DNA of 64,000 bases from G965200765 sp965200765 (lineage in GTDB: Bacteria > Pseudomonadota > Gammaproteobacteria > Arenicellales > JAJDZL01): assembly GCA_965200765.1 (NCBI GenBank), contig OZ241380.1, forward strand, positions 2,294,001 through 2,358,000. The letters run 5' to 3'. Numbering within the stretch: position 1 is the first letter of the stretch; each line of letters opens with the position of its first letter. The position numbers and the translations under genes were made by a program. The notes below the pieces were generated by a model that did not search any database, was not told the origin of the DNA, and saw nothing but the letters and a program-made list of their open reading frames with translations. Shown here in pieces: positions 37,319 through 45,042 of this stretch.

Positions 37319-38235
37319 AGTACCCCAAGGAAGTCGTTTTGGTTGAGGTAGGTCCGCGAGACGGGCTTCAGAATGAGCCCGGCAACCCGACTCTGGAATT
37401 TCGGATAGAACTGATAAACAAGCTTTCCGCCTGTGGTTTCAAGTACATAGAAGTCGGCAGCTTTGTCTCACCCAAGTGGGTTCCACAAATGGCCAACACC
37501 GACTTGGTTTTCAAACAGATCAATCATTTCCCCTCGACGACCTACGTTGCCCTGGTGCCGAATGAAATCGGGATGAGTGCCGCGATTGTCGCCGGAATTC
37601 CCGAAATTGCTGTATTTTCGGCAGTTTCGGAAACTTTTTCGCGGCGGAATATAAACAAGGGCATTGACGAAAGCCTGAAACATTTCAAACAGATTGCAAC
37701 CACTGCAAAGCAGAACGATATTTCAGTTCGAGGCTATGTATCCTGTGTTTGCGGGTGCCCATACGAAGGTGAAGTTAAAGCCAGAAAAGTTGTTGAAGTA
37801 GTTGAAAAACTGCTTGATCTCGGATGTCGGGAGGTATCGCTAGGCGATACAATTGGAGTTGGCACGCCGGCAAAAGTACAAAACCTTCTTGCTACATTGA
37901 AGCAGTCAGTTCCGACTGATAAACTTGCCGTTCATTTCCATGATACATTCGGTCAGGCGCTATCGAATATCCTAGTGTCTCTTGACGAAGGCATATCAAT
38001 CGTCGACAGTTCCATCGGGGGACTTGGTGGTTGTCCGTACGCTAACGGTGCCAGCGGAAATGTGGCTACCGAGGAAGTCTTATACATGCTGGATGGACTT
38101 GGCGTACATACAGGCATTCATCTGGATGAACTGGTGCAAGTATCGCAATTTGTTTCCACTGAACTAGGATGCCCGACCGGTTCAAAGGTTAGCCAAGCCC
38201 TGCTCGCCAAGAAGACTCTCAATCAAGCCTCCTGA
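37315..38235 (+). CDS. liuE: Hydroxymethylglutaryl-CoA lyase
   Basis: A 306-residue TIM-barrel lyase with VEVGPRDGLQNEP at the N terminus (catalytic Arg-Asp), VRGYVSCVCGCPYEGEV, VHFHDTFGQALSN metal-binding histidines and the GGLGGCPYANGASGNVATEE cysteine loop. It splits HMG-CoA to acetyl-CoA and acetoacetate, ending the leucine pathway. The GTG start overlaps the liuD stop by 4 nt (GTGA), implying coupled translation. It is the last chromosomal gene before the conjugative element. Confidence 0.95.
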   Translation: MKYPKEVVLVEVGPRDGLQNEPGNPTLEFRIELINKLSACGFKYIEVGSFVSPKWVPQMANTDLVFKQINHFPSTTYVALVPNEIGMSAAIVAGIPEIAVFSAVSETFSRRNINKGIDESLKHFKQIATTAKQNDISVRGYVSCVCGCPYEGEVKARKVVEVVEKLLDLGCREVSLGDTIGVGTPAKVQNLLATLKQSVPTDKLAVHFHDTFGQALSNILVSLDEGISIVDSSIGGLGGCPYANGASGNVATEEVLYMLDGLGVHTGIHLDELVQVSQFVSTELGCPTGSKVSQALLAKKTLNQAS

Positions 38236-38239
38236 TTGA
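38219..38239 (+). terminator. Possible terminator of the liu operon
   Basis: TCAATCA and TGATTGA pair perfectly around a 7-nt loop, spanning the liuE stop codon. No T-run follows, so it is weak. Confidence 0.3.
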
Positions 38240-38269
38240 ATCAACCCAGTAGCTTCCCGTCGCACTTTA

Positions 38270-38283
38270 GTCAGTTTGCGGCT
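38270..38283. repeat. Single copy of the element's GTCAnTTTGCGGCT motif
   Basis: GTCAGTTTGCGGCT, upstream of parA, differs at one position from GTCACTTTGCGGCT at 41726-41739, the right arm of the inverted repeat before the replication gene. It marks element-type sequence already within 35 nt of liuE. Confidence 0.5.
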
Positions 38284-38380
38284 GGAATTTCGATATCTCC
38301 CGTTATGGATTTTTGCTTGTGTTTTGCACAGAAAATTCAACAAAAATGGACTCTGTAAGTTGCTGATTTTATAGCCCAAA

Positions 38381-38403
38381 CCAATTGATTAAGAGTCTAT
38401 TGG
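38381..38403. promoter_or_regulatory. Imperfect dyad before parA; possible attachment-site core
   Basis: A 23-nt imperfect palindrome starts CCAAT and ends ATTGG. Its first 17 nt (38381-38397) equal the reverse complement of the anticodon-arm and following bases of a tRNA-Lys(CUU) gene, GACTCTTAATCAATTGG. Elements of this family often use tRNA-Lys as target. It may equally be an operator for parA. Confidence 0.3.
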
Positions 38404-38422
38404 CTTGTTTAGAGGTGATAAA

Positions 38423-39247
38423 TTGACCAGTCACCTTCCCAACAAACGCAACCTGAAAGTGCTGTCGGTCTACAGTACGAAAGGCGGAGTGGGCAAAACC
38501 AGTTTGTGTGCGAATCTAGGGGGAATTGCTGCCGATTGGGGTTGGAAAGTGCTATTGATTGACACTGACCCTCAACCGTCGCTAAGCCATTATTTTCCAA
38601 TTACTCGAATTTCAAAATTCGGAATCACTCGAATCTTCTCTCATGCGAAACTTGACGATTCAATCAGCAAGACTGCGATTCCAGGTTTGGATATCGTAGT
38701 ATCGGACGACCCGGAAAATACTTTCGAACAGCAACTTCCGGGATTGCTAGATGGCCGTTATCGACTTCGATACGCGTTGGACAATCTCACCGGATACGAT
38801 TTTGTTATTGTCGACACCCAAGGAGCGTCAGGCAAAATTCTTGAATCTGCGATTCTCGCATGTGATATTTTGCTGTCGCCAATAGTTCCTGACATTCTGT
38901 CTGCAAGAGAATTTTTCAGAGGAACTGTGGGGGTTTGGAAGAAGCTTTCTGAATCCAGCAATACACCGTATTGTCCGCACTCAGTCAACGGTGTGATTTA
39001 TCGCACTCGTCCGACTGTCGACTCTCAAATGATCGTTGAACAACTTCGGCACCTCAGTGAGAGCATACCAAATGTGAACCTGCTGTCAACCCCTGTCCCG
39101 GACCGTACTGTTTACCGCGATGCTGCCAGTGCTCAAATTCCAGTGCATTGGTTTGAAAGAAAGAGAAAAAAAGGCTACAGTGCTCGCGAGACCATGTCCG
39201 CACTCGCACTGGAAGTCTGCCCAGCATTGAAACCTGCCAATCTATGA
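38423..39247 (+). CDS. ParA-family partition ATPase of the element
   Basis: A 274-residue ATPase with the deviant Walker A STKGGVGKTSLCANLGG (Lys20, Lys25), LLIDTDPQPSLSHYF and FVIVDTQGASGKILESAILACDILLSPI. The Soj/ParA-like gene at the end of PFGI-1/pKLC102-type elements maintains the excised form. TTG at 38423 is preceded by AGAGGTG at proper spacing; a TTG six codons upstream (38405) is also open. It is the first gene of the element and is followed 17 nt later by parB. Confidence 0.9.
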   Translation: MTSHLPNKRNLKVLSVYSTKGGVGKTSLCANLGGIAADWGWKVLLIDTDPQPSLSHYFPITRISKFGITRIFSHAKLDDSISKTAIPGLDIVVSDDPENTFEQQLPGLLDGRYRLRYALDNLTGYDFVIVDTQGASGKILESAILACDILLSPIVPDILSAREFFRGTVGVWKKLSESSNTPYCPHSVNGVIYRTRPTVDSQMIVEQLRHLSESIPNVNLLSTPVPDRTVYRDAASAQIPVHWFERKRKKGYSARETMSALALEVCPALKPANL

Positions 39248-39264
39248 AATAACGAGGATATCTC

Positions 39265-40920
39265 ATGGCCAAACGAACTACTGCCTTGCGTATTGCTTCA
39301 ACACTTATTGATAACTCCGCGCCAAAGTCTGATGCAACCCCGATTCAACTGAATCGGGATTTGCAAACAAACGCGCTACTTACCTTGCCGATTGAAAGCA
39401 TCGATGAGTATGACAAAAACCCAAGACGAGAATTCAATCCCAACTACCACAAAATCAAAGAGTCAATCTCGAATAATGGACTGAATCAGCCGTTGGTGGT
39501 CACCCGACGACCTAGTTGCAAAAATTACATGATTTTCAAAGGCGGCAATACTCGCCTAGCAGTGCTCAGGGAACTCTATGAAGAAACCGGAGACCGGAAA
39601 TTTCAGTTTGTTCCCTGCTCTTACTTGCCATGGACTGGCGAAGAATCAGAGGCGATAATCGGTCATCTGCAGGAAAATCAAATGCGAAAGTCACTTTGCT
39701 TCGTTGACCGTGCCCGCGGCGTTGCCAATGCCATCGGGTATCTCAAGTCCGAATTGAACCATGAACAAATGTCGTTGAGGCAGATGCAGGAACAATTTAC
39801 GCGGAAAGGCTACAGCATAACCTTGGGAACACTATCCCTGATGTTGTATATGAGTGAAACGATTGAGTCCAACCTTCCGCACACGCTAGTGAAAGGAATC
39901 GGGCGCCCACAAGTTCAAAAGATCAGAAACCTGGAACTGACTTCACAAAAAGTTTGCTCCGAATTCGCAGTGGAAAAAGACGAACATTATCACCTGTTCC
40001 GGAATGTCTTGAAATCCTACTCTGGTTCCACATGGGTATTTGACGATTTCCGTCGTGCTTTGGAAGTGAAAATTTCCGACCAAGTCGAAACTTCAATTCA
40101 CGACGTTGCACTTCGTCTAGACGGGTACACATTTTTGAACGATCAACCTCTCAAATCGCCAAATGAGCATCAAAAAAACTCCGATGGAATTTCATCGATT
40201 GAATGGCCTAAACGCGCCAAAACGGAACAACCTGCAGGTGTATACACTGTATACACTCAAAAAAATACGCCAAAAACGCGCCAAAACGGAACAAACGCGT
40301 CCAATGTAGAAAATTCGAATATCAAGTTGCCCAGTCAAAATCCAACGGAAAATGTAATCCAGCCGATCAATCCCGAGGCCGAATTTTCAGGGGATATTCC
40401 GAAAAATTTTGATCCAAAACTCTTGGACATGAAGAACCAATGCTATGTTTTGGCATCTAAAATTTCCAAACAGTTAAAGTTCTTCGAGCATCCCGATACC
40501 AAGAAAAAAATTGTAATCAGCACTGGCTACTGGGGCATTGGTTATCTGATTACCGACTTTCCTCCCCTGATCAAGAATATCGGACACACCCAGAACATGA
40601 CAAGAGAGGCAATGTGGTGGATGTTGCTCGAACTGAGCGACTTGTACTGGGCAATCGAGTCAGCTCGCCCTCTGGTAGCGAAACTTCTCGCTTCGGGAGG
40701 CATGAAGTCTTTTGTCAAAACAGGAAGTCCGAAAGTACTCACCAGCCTTGCACAGAAACACATGAAGTGTTCATACCCATTCCTGGGACTTTACAACTTG
40801 TGTCTACGTCAGCTGGATGAAACTGTTTGGAATCAACTGAATTCTCTATGTTGCACATATCGTGCAATTCAGCGACGAGCTATCGAGATAAATGACCATC
40901 TATTTGAACTACCTAAATGA
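39265..40920 (+). CDS. ParB-family protein of PFGI-1-class elements
   Basis: A 551-residue protein. Residues about 40-130 form the ParB/Srx-like nuclease-type fold (IDEYDKNPRREFNPNYHKIKESI, GLNQPLVVTRRP, FKGGNTRLAVLREL, EGII-like EAIIGHLQENQMRK), followed by a helix-turn-helix region. The size and the GLNQPL..FKGGNTRL pattern match the ParB family of PFGI-1-class conjugative elements (TIGR03764). A polar linker about 305-375 separates it from a conserved C-terminal domain. The DNA encoding that linker holds a 19-bp palindrome and direct repeats (listed separately). Good ribosome site (GAGGA) at 39253. Confidence 0.88.
   Translation: MAKRTTALRIASTLIDNSAPKSDATPIQLNRDLQTNALLTLPIESIDEYDKNPRREFNPNYHKIKESISNNGLNQPLVVTRRPSCKNYMIFKGGNTRLAVLRELYEETGDRKFQFVPCSYLPWTGEESEAIIGHLQENQMRKSLCFVDRARGVANAIGYLKSELNHEQMSLRQMQEQFTRKGYSITLGTLSLMLYMSETIESNLPHTLVKGIGRPQVQKIRNLELTSQKVCSEFAVEKDEHYHLFRNVLKSYSGSTWVFDDFRRALEVKISDQVETSIHDVALRLDGYTFLNDQPLKSPNEHQKNSDGISSIEWPKRAKTEQPAGVYTVYTQKNTPKTRQNGTNASNVENSNIKLPSQNPTENVIQPINPEAEFSGDIPKNFDPKLLDMKNQCYVLASKISKQLKFFEHPDTKKKIVISTGYWGIGYLITDFPPLIKNIGHTQNMTREAMWWMLLELSDLYWAIESARPLVAKLLASGGMKSFVKTGSPKVLTSLAQKHMKCSYPFLGLYNLCLRQLDETVWNQLNSLCCTYRAIQRRAIEINDHLFELPK
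40210..40294. promoter_or_regulatory. Palindrome flanked by direct repeats inside parB; candidate partition site or origin
   Basis: A 21-nt direct repeat (core CGCGCCAAAACGGAACAA) occurs at 40210-40230 and 40274-40294 in two different reading frames of parB, with a shorter CGCCAAAA copy at 40268 exactly 11 nt before the last. Between them lies the perfect palindrome GTGTATACA-C-TGTATACAC at 40238-40256. Conservation across frames points to selection on DNA. Confidence 0.55.
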
Positions 40921-40932
40921 AGAGGTGTAATT

Positions 40933-41511
40933 ATGTCAATTAAAAAGGAAACAGAGTTAATGCAGGCAATACTTGTTTACTGCAAGAGGTGCCAAGATGA
41001 GGGAGATATTCCGGCGTTAAAGGAAATGGGCTTTGGCCCAAAAGAAGTCCAGGCATTGGCGAATCTTTCATCAACTGACGCAATACGACTCGCATCAACC
41101 CGATCTCACTTTCTCAACATTTCAGTCAATCAGGAGGTTTATTGGAGAATGATCGACTACGTCAACCGAGAGAAAAATAAGGAGAATCAAATAAACGAAC
41201 TGATTCGAAATGATGCTCCGCTTCCAATGATTCACTTTCTGACCGGCATGGGCAGTAAAGAATTTACATTGAAACGGCGTAGCTTGGGGCTTGGCAATGC
41301 TCCATCCGGACGGCCAGTCATCCCGAGTGATGATGTTTCTGACCGAGTTTGGGAAGCTGTTCAGAAAATCAAAAACGGTAGCACTAATTTCGAAGCCAGG
41401 GATTTCCTTGAAATACATGAAGCCTTGGATGGAACAGTGTCGTTTCGCGTTCTTTGGCACTTGATTCGAAAATGGGACCTTGACGGTACATTGGAACTCT
41501 TGGGCACCTAA
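40933..41511 (+). CDS. DUF2857 domain protein
   Basis: A 192-residue protein of the DUF2857 family, which is regularly found next to ParB in PFGI-1-type elements. Visible traits: an N-terminal helical part (MQAILVYCKRCQDEGDIPALKEMGFGPKEVQALANL), and a middle DAPLPMIHFLTGMGSKEFTLKRRSLGLG stretch that looks like a helix-turn-helix. It follows parB by 12 nt. Biochemical role is not known; association with replication or partition is inferred from position. Confidence 0.8.
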   Translation: MSIKKETELMQAILVYCKRCQDEGDIPALKEMGFGPKEVQALANLSSTDAIRLASTRSHFLNISVNQEVYWRMIDYVNREKNKENQINELIRNDAPLPMIHFLTGMGSKEFTLKRRSLGLGNAPSGRPVIPSDDVSDRVWEAVQKIKNGSTNFEARDFLEIHEALDGTVSFRVLWHLIRKWDLDGTLELLGT

Positions 41512-41792
41512 TCACGTGGAACACTATCACTTAGACTTTGGGGAGCTCACTCAATTATGAAAATCTGGAAAAGATTTCTGAACTGAACTCAGAAGCAACC
41601 CGAATTCCAATGTGCAAGTTTCTCCGCAAAGTGACCAAGCCACAAACGAGTGTTGCAGTACGGTAGCAACCGATGACCACAACTCCACTTGCAATCACTC
41701 AATATCCCGATGATTTGAGGCTTCGGTCACTTTGCGGCTACTCTTGCCTAACTGCAAAACAAACTTCATAGGCTCATTGCACAGGTCCAAGC
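41512..41792. other. 281-nt non-coding region before the replication gene, with long inverted repeat
   Basis: No frame is open through it. It contains TTCTGA/TCAGAA arms near 41574-41594 and the strong inverted repeat at 41624-41737. This is the position expected for a replication origin of the excised element, though that is inference. Confidence 0.5.
41624..41737. repeat. 13-bp perfect inverted repeat extendable to 18 bp, upstream of the replication gene
   Basis: CCGCAAAGTGACC at 41624-41636 and GGTCACTTTGCGG at 41725-41737. With a one-base bulge the match extends through AAGCC on the left and GGCTT on the right. The arms are about 78-88 nt apart. A related single motif lies at 38270-38283. 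Confidence 0.75.
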
Positions 41793-43004
41793 ATGCCAAA
41801 ATCTCTGGAAAACCTTCAAAAAGTTCGGTTGGCAATAGAAAGATTTCGAAAGGACGACAGAAAGTCCTCCGGAATGATTTTTACTGACAACTGGTATGAT
41901 TCGCACCCTAGGCTACTGATATTCGATCCCGTACTAAATCCTTACGACAAGACCGTATGGCTGGTAATTCGAGCGCGCTGCTCGCCTGACATGTCGCTGA
42001 CTGCATTCCCCACCTATGAGGAAATCCAATCAGCATTGAATATTTCGAAGGGCACGGTTGCCACATCTATCACAAAACTGCGGCTAACCAGATGGGTCAC
42101 CCTACTCCATCGTGAGCAGGTTCGCGATAAATCCGGACAGTTCCAGAAAGATGGCAACATTTACATGGTCCATGGTGAACCCCTGTCCTTGAAAGACACG
42201 TTTGAAATTGACACAAACTACATGGGGTTTATTCACAACAGCACCCAACATCGAAACAGTGATATTCGTCGAGTTGCAACGGCGATTATTCAGTCGATTG
42301 GACATGTACTTGATGGCAAGAAGGAAGTTCTGGCCAATGAACACCCTTTCGACAGAAGAATGGAAGCTTGGCAAGCTTTGGATGGAGATAGTTCTGCCAT
42401 GTTTTTCAGCTATCACCCCAAAGTGTTACAGAACTCTCAGGAATCACAGAATTCCGAAAAAAGCAAAACTAAATCTGCTAATGAATCCACCGTAGTTCAC
42501 CAGATGAACCACGGTAAAAGGAAACGCTACAGTAAGTTAGTAAGTACTGTAGGTAGTAGTAATGATTTCAAAAAAAAATACAACAAACCAACAGACATAC
42601 AAACGAATGCTGAGCTCGTTTTTCCTGATTCATTGACCGAAAACCAAAAACATCTGGTCACACTTCAGCTCAACAAGCTTCCTGACGATCTACCGCAACC
42701 TCCTGCACCGTGGAAATGTTGGGAGCAATTGCTACTAGATGAACTGTCTGGAAGAATCTCAATCGGAAAAAAAGGGCAGTGCGAACCTGTTAGAAATGCT
42801 GCACTACTCATTTCAACGTACTGCAGGCGACTAGTTGAAAACGGAATCGGTCTAAAAGAAGACAACCATTTTCAAATTGACCTGGCAGAAGAAGTTTTCC
42901 AAAGTAGAGTCAGAAGACAGAAATCAAAGCGGTCGTATGAACTCGCTCGCCAAAGATGTCTAGAACGAACAGATGCGCTCATCAAGAAGCGCAACTCCGA
43001 TTAA
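41793..43004 (+). CDS. STY4528-family island replication protein
   Basis: A 403-residue protein matching the STY4528-type pathogenicity-island replication proteins: FTDNWYDSHPRLLIFDPVLNPYDKTVWLVIRARC at the N terminus, a winged-helix region FPTYEEIQSALNISKGTVATSITKLRLTRWVTL, and GNIYMVHGEPLSLKDTFEIDTNYMGFI. The HTH region resembles GntR-type winged helices. These are found after ParB/DUF2857 in such elements. A role in replication of the excised form is inferred from the family label. The middle (about 210-280) is polar and low in complexity. Confidence 0.8.
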   Translation: MPKSLENLQKVRLAIERFRKDDRKSSGMIFTDNWYDSHPRLLIFDPVLNPYDKTVWLVIRARCSPDMSLTAFPTYEEIQSALNISKGTVATSITKLRLTRWVTLLHREQVRDKSGQFQKDGNIYMVHGEPLSLKDTFEIDTNYMGFIHNSTQHRNSDIRRVATAIIQSIGHVLDGKKEVLANEHPFDRRMEAWQALDGDSSAMFFSYHPKVLQNSQESQNSEKSKTKSANESTVVHQMNHGKRKRYSKLVSTVGSSNDFKKKYNKPTDIQTNAELVFPDSLTENQKHLVTLQLNKLPDDLPQPPAPWKCWEQLLLDELSGRISIGKKGQCEPVRNAALLISTYCRRLVENGIGLKEDNHFQIDLAEEVFQSRVRRQKSKRSYELARQRCLERTDALIKKRNSD

Positions 43005-43267
43005 CAGCTACGATCACAAGAAATCGTTTGCAAAACACTTGGGTTTATCAAGAATTGGTGCTCGTTCAAGAAATTTGACAACATTGCATATGTTAAGCAA
43101 ATAACCGTCGGGAGAAGTTGGAGTTCAGCAATTTCTCAGCAGTTCACAGCAACCTGAATGCACGACTAAAGAATATCTCCCAGCAGAATTCTAATTTTTT
43201 AGTGGAAATTGACTACCTAGAACATGAAACTTGTTCGTCCAAACTTTTTCACTAGGCAATCAACACC
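43005..43267. other. 263-nt non-coding region before ardC-like gene
   Basis: No gene seen. It holds three loosely similar TCAAGAA-type words near 43016, 43046 and 43068, too weak to call iterons. Probably the promoter of the antirestriction/pilus genes. Confidence 0.4.
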
Positions 43268-44206
43268 ATGGCAAACTTGAACCGAAATCAACTCTGCATT
43301 GAGATTACAGACCAGTTCATCAACGCATTGCATTCCGGCGCGCCGCCGTGGATTCGCCCATGGAACAGTCCTAAGGCAATCAATATCCTTCCCTCCAATG
43401 CGATTACAGGTCGACGATATTCCGGCGTAAACATCACCATCCTCTGGTCGGCGGCCGCAACTAGAGGATATACAAACGATCGATGGTTGACCTATGCTCA
43501 GGCACAGCAGGTCGGTGCTACTGTCGAAAAGGGTGAACAAGCGACCACCGTCGTATTTTATCGCACATTGCAGGTAATGGAAAAGGACGAAGACGGCACT
43601 CCGGAACTAGACGAAGAAGGACAACCCAAATTCCGAACAGTCAAGTTGATGAAAGGCATTCCCCTGTTCAACATCGAACAATGCGCTAGTGTGCCGCGCC
43701 ACATTCTGGTACAGGAGTCTCAAACTGCAGAAAAGCCAGAATGGCAGATCAATCAGGAAGTAGAAGATTTCGTAAAAAAAACAGGCGCGATGATTCGACA
43801 CGACGGTGTTACCGCTCTCTATATACCCAAGGAAGACTACATTCTAATGCCGCCCAAAACCGCCTTTGAATCAGATGCGGGTTATTACAGCACTATTATG
43901 CATGAACTTGCTCATTGGACCGGCCACGGATCGCGACTCGCCCGGGAAGGAATCATAAAAAATTGCAACCATTGCTCCCATAAATACGGGTATGAAGAGT
44001 TGATTGCAGAAATAGGGTCGGCTTACCTATGCGCACTTTTTGGAATACATGGAGAAATGCGTCACGAAGGTTATGTTGTTTCGTGGATTCAAATGATGGA
44101 AAACGACCCGAATGTACTTTTTAAGGCGAGTGCCCAAGCATGGCAGTCAACCGAATATTTGATGGCACTTTGGGATGAAGAAAAAGAACCCGACCAACAT
44201 GAATGA
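43268..44206 (+). CDS. ArdC-like antirestriction protein (ssDNA-binding plus zinc metallopeptidase)
   Basis: A 312-residue protein. The N-terminal ArdC domain (residues about 5-125) has WIRPWNSP, NAITGRRYSGVN, RWLTYAQAQQVGATVEKGEQATTVVFY and GIPLFNIEQC. The C-terminal zincin domain has the HExxH motif HELAHWTGH with the downstream Glu in YEELIAEIGSAYLCALFG. Such proteins enter the recipient or act on entering single-stranded DNA to protect it from restriction. The pil operon starts 10 nt after its stop. Confidence 0.88.
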   Translation: MANLNRNQLCIEITDQFINALHSGAPPWIRPWNSPKAINILPSNAITGRRYSGVNITILWSAAATRGYTNDRWLTYAQAQQVGATVEKGEQATTVVFYRTLQVMEKDEDGTPELDEEGQPKFRTVKLMKGIPLFNIEQCASVPRHILVQESQTAEKPEWQINQEVEDFVKKTGAMIRHDGVTALYIPKEDYILMPPKTAFESDAGYYSTIMHELAHWTGHGSRLAREGIIKNCNHCSHKYGYEELIAEIGSAYLCALFGIHGEMRHEGYVVSWIQMMENDPNVLFKASAQAWQSTEYLMALWDEEKEPDQHE

Positions 44207-44215
44207 GAATAACTA

Positions 44216-45040
44216 ATGAAAATACCTGTTCAATTTTGTTTATTCATGGTCACTCCATCCGGAAATCACTCAGTTCTGGAATTTGGATTGAAAGGAGCTG
44301 TTCAGATTCTGACGCTTATTTCTTGCATGCTACTTGTCAGCACCGCGAAATGCGGGGAAGACATTATTTTGAACCGCTATTCAAGACAGAATATGACCGC
44401 AGAGCCTCAACAAACCGATCCTCTCTCTGTTGTCATAGAAATTAACTTTCCATCGACAGTGGTAACTGTTGAAGATGCTATTGACTATCTGCTTCTGCAA
44501 TCAGGCTACCGCTATCTCTATGAGGACAACATCGAAATCCGCAACTTACTCAGCTTGTCTCTACCAAGAGTTCATCGGAACTTGGGGCCGATTTCACTTC
44601 GTAGCGCCCTCGAAACACTGGCTGGAAGTCCGTGGAATCTTGTTGAAAACGAAGTGAACAGGACTGTCCAGTTCAAATTGAGAGAAGAATTCAATCATTT
44701 CGCATCTGACCAAAATCATTTGAATACAGCATCAAATATTATTGAAACAAATCCATTCTCACCCTCAGTCAATACGATTCCAATATCAACTTGGCAACTC
44801 AAGAAAGCACATACTCTTTTTGATACCTTCAACGAGTGGACTGAGAAAATAGGTTGGACTTTGGAATGGACCGCTTCGCATGATTACGTAGTATCTCATG
44901 ATGCTGAGTTCAAAGGGACGTTTCAAAACGCCGTGAAAAAGACGCTTGAATTTTATCGGACTGCACCAATTCCCCTGAATGCGCGATTCTATACGGGAAA
45001 CTCTGTCCTTGTCGTTGAAACAAGTAAAACCGAGAACTAG
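44216..45040 (+). CDS. pilL: Type IVb pilus protein PilL-like
   Basis: A 274-residue protein with a hydrophobic segment at about 28-45. The conserved part is TVEDAIDYLLLQSGYRYLYEDNIEIRNLLSLSLPRVHRNLGPISLRSALETLAGSPWNLVENEVNRTVQFKL, the PilL family pattern of PFGI-1-class elements. It is a periplasmic factor of the conjugative thin pilus. First gene of the pil block and 2 nt before pilN. It is longer than usual, with a second STN-like part (about 185-270) that looks like a repeat of the same fold. Confidence 0.75.
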   Translation: MKIPVQFCLFMVTPSGNHSVLEFGLKGAVQILTLISCMLLVSTAKCGEDIILNRYSRQNMTAEPQQTDPLSVVIEINFPSTVVTVEDAIDYLLLQSGYRYLYEDNIEIRNLLSLSLPRVHRNLGPISLRSALETLAGSPWNLVENEVNRTVQFKLREEFNHFASDQNHLNTASNIIETNPFSPSVNTIPISTWQLKKAHTLFDTFNEWTEKIGWTLEWTASHDYVVSHDAEFKGTFQNAVKKTLEFYRTAPIPLNARFYTGNSVLVVETSKTEN

Positions 45041-45042
45041 AG

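Noticed and set aside
43005..43267. Iterons (TCAAGAA-like words) before the ardC gene
   Set aside because: Three short, unevenly spaced words in AT-rich DNA are within chance expectation.
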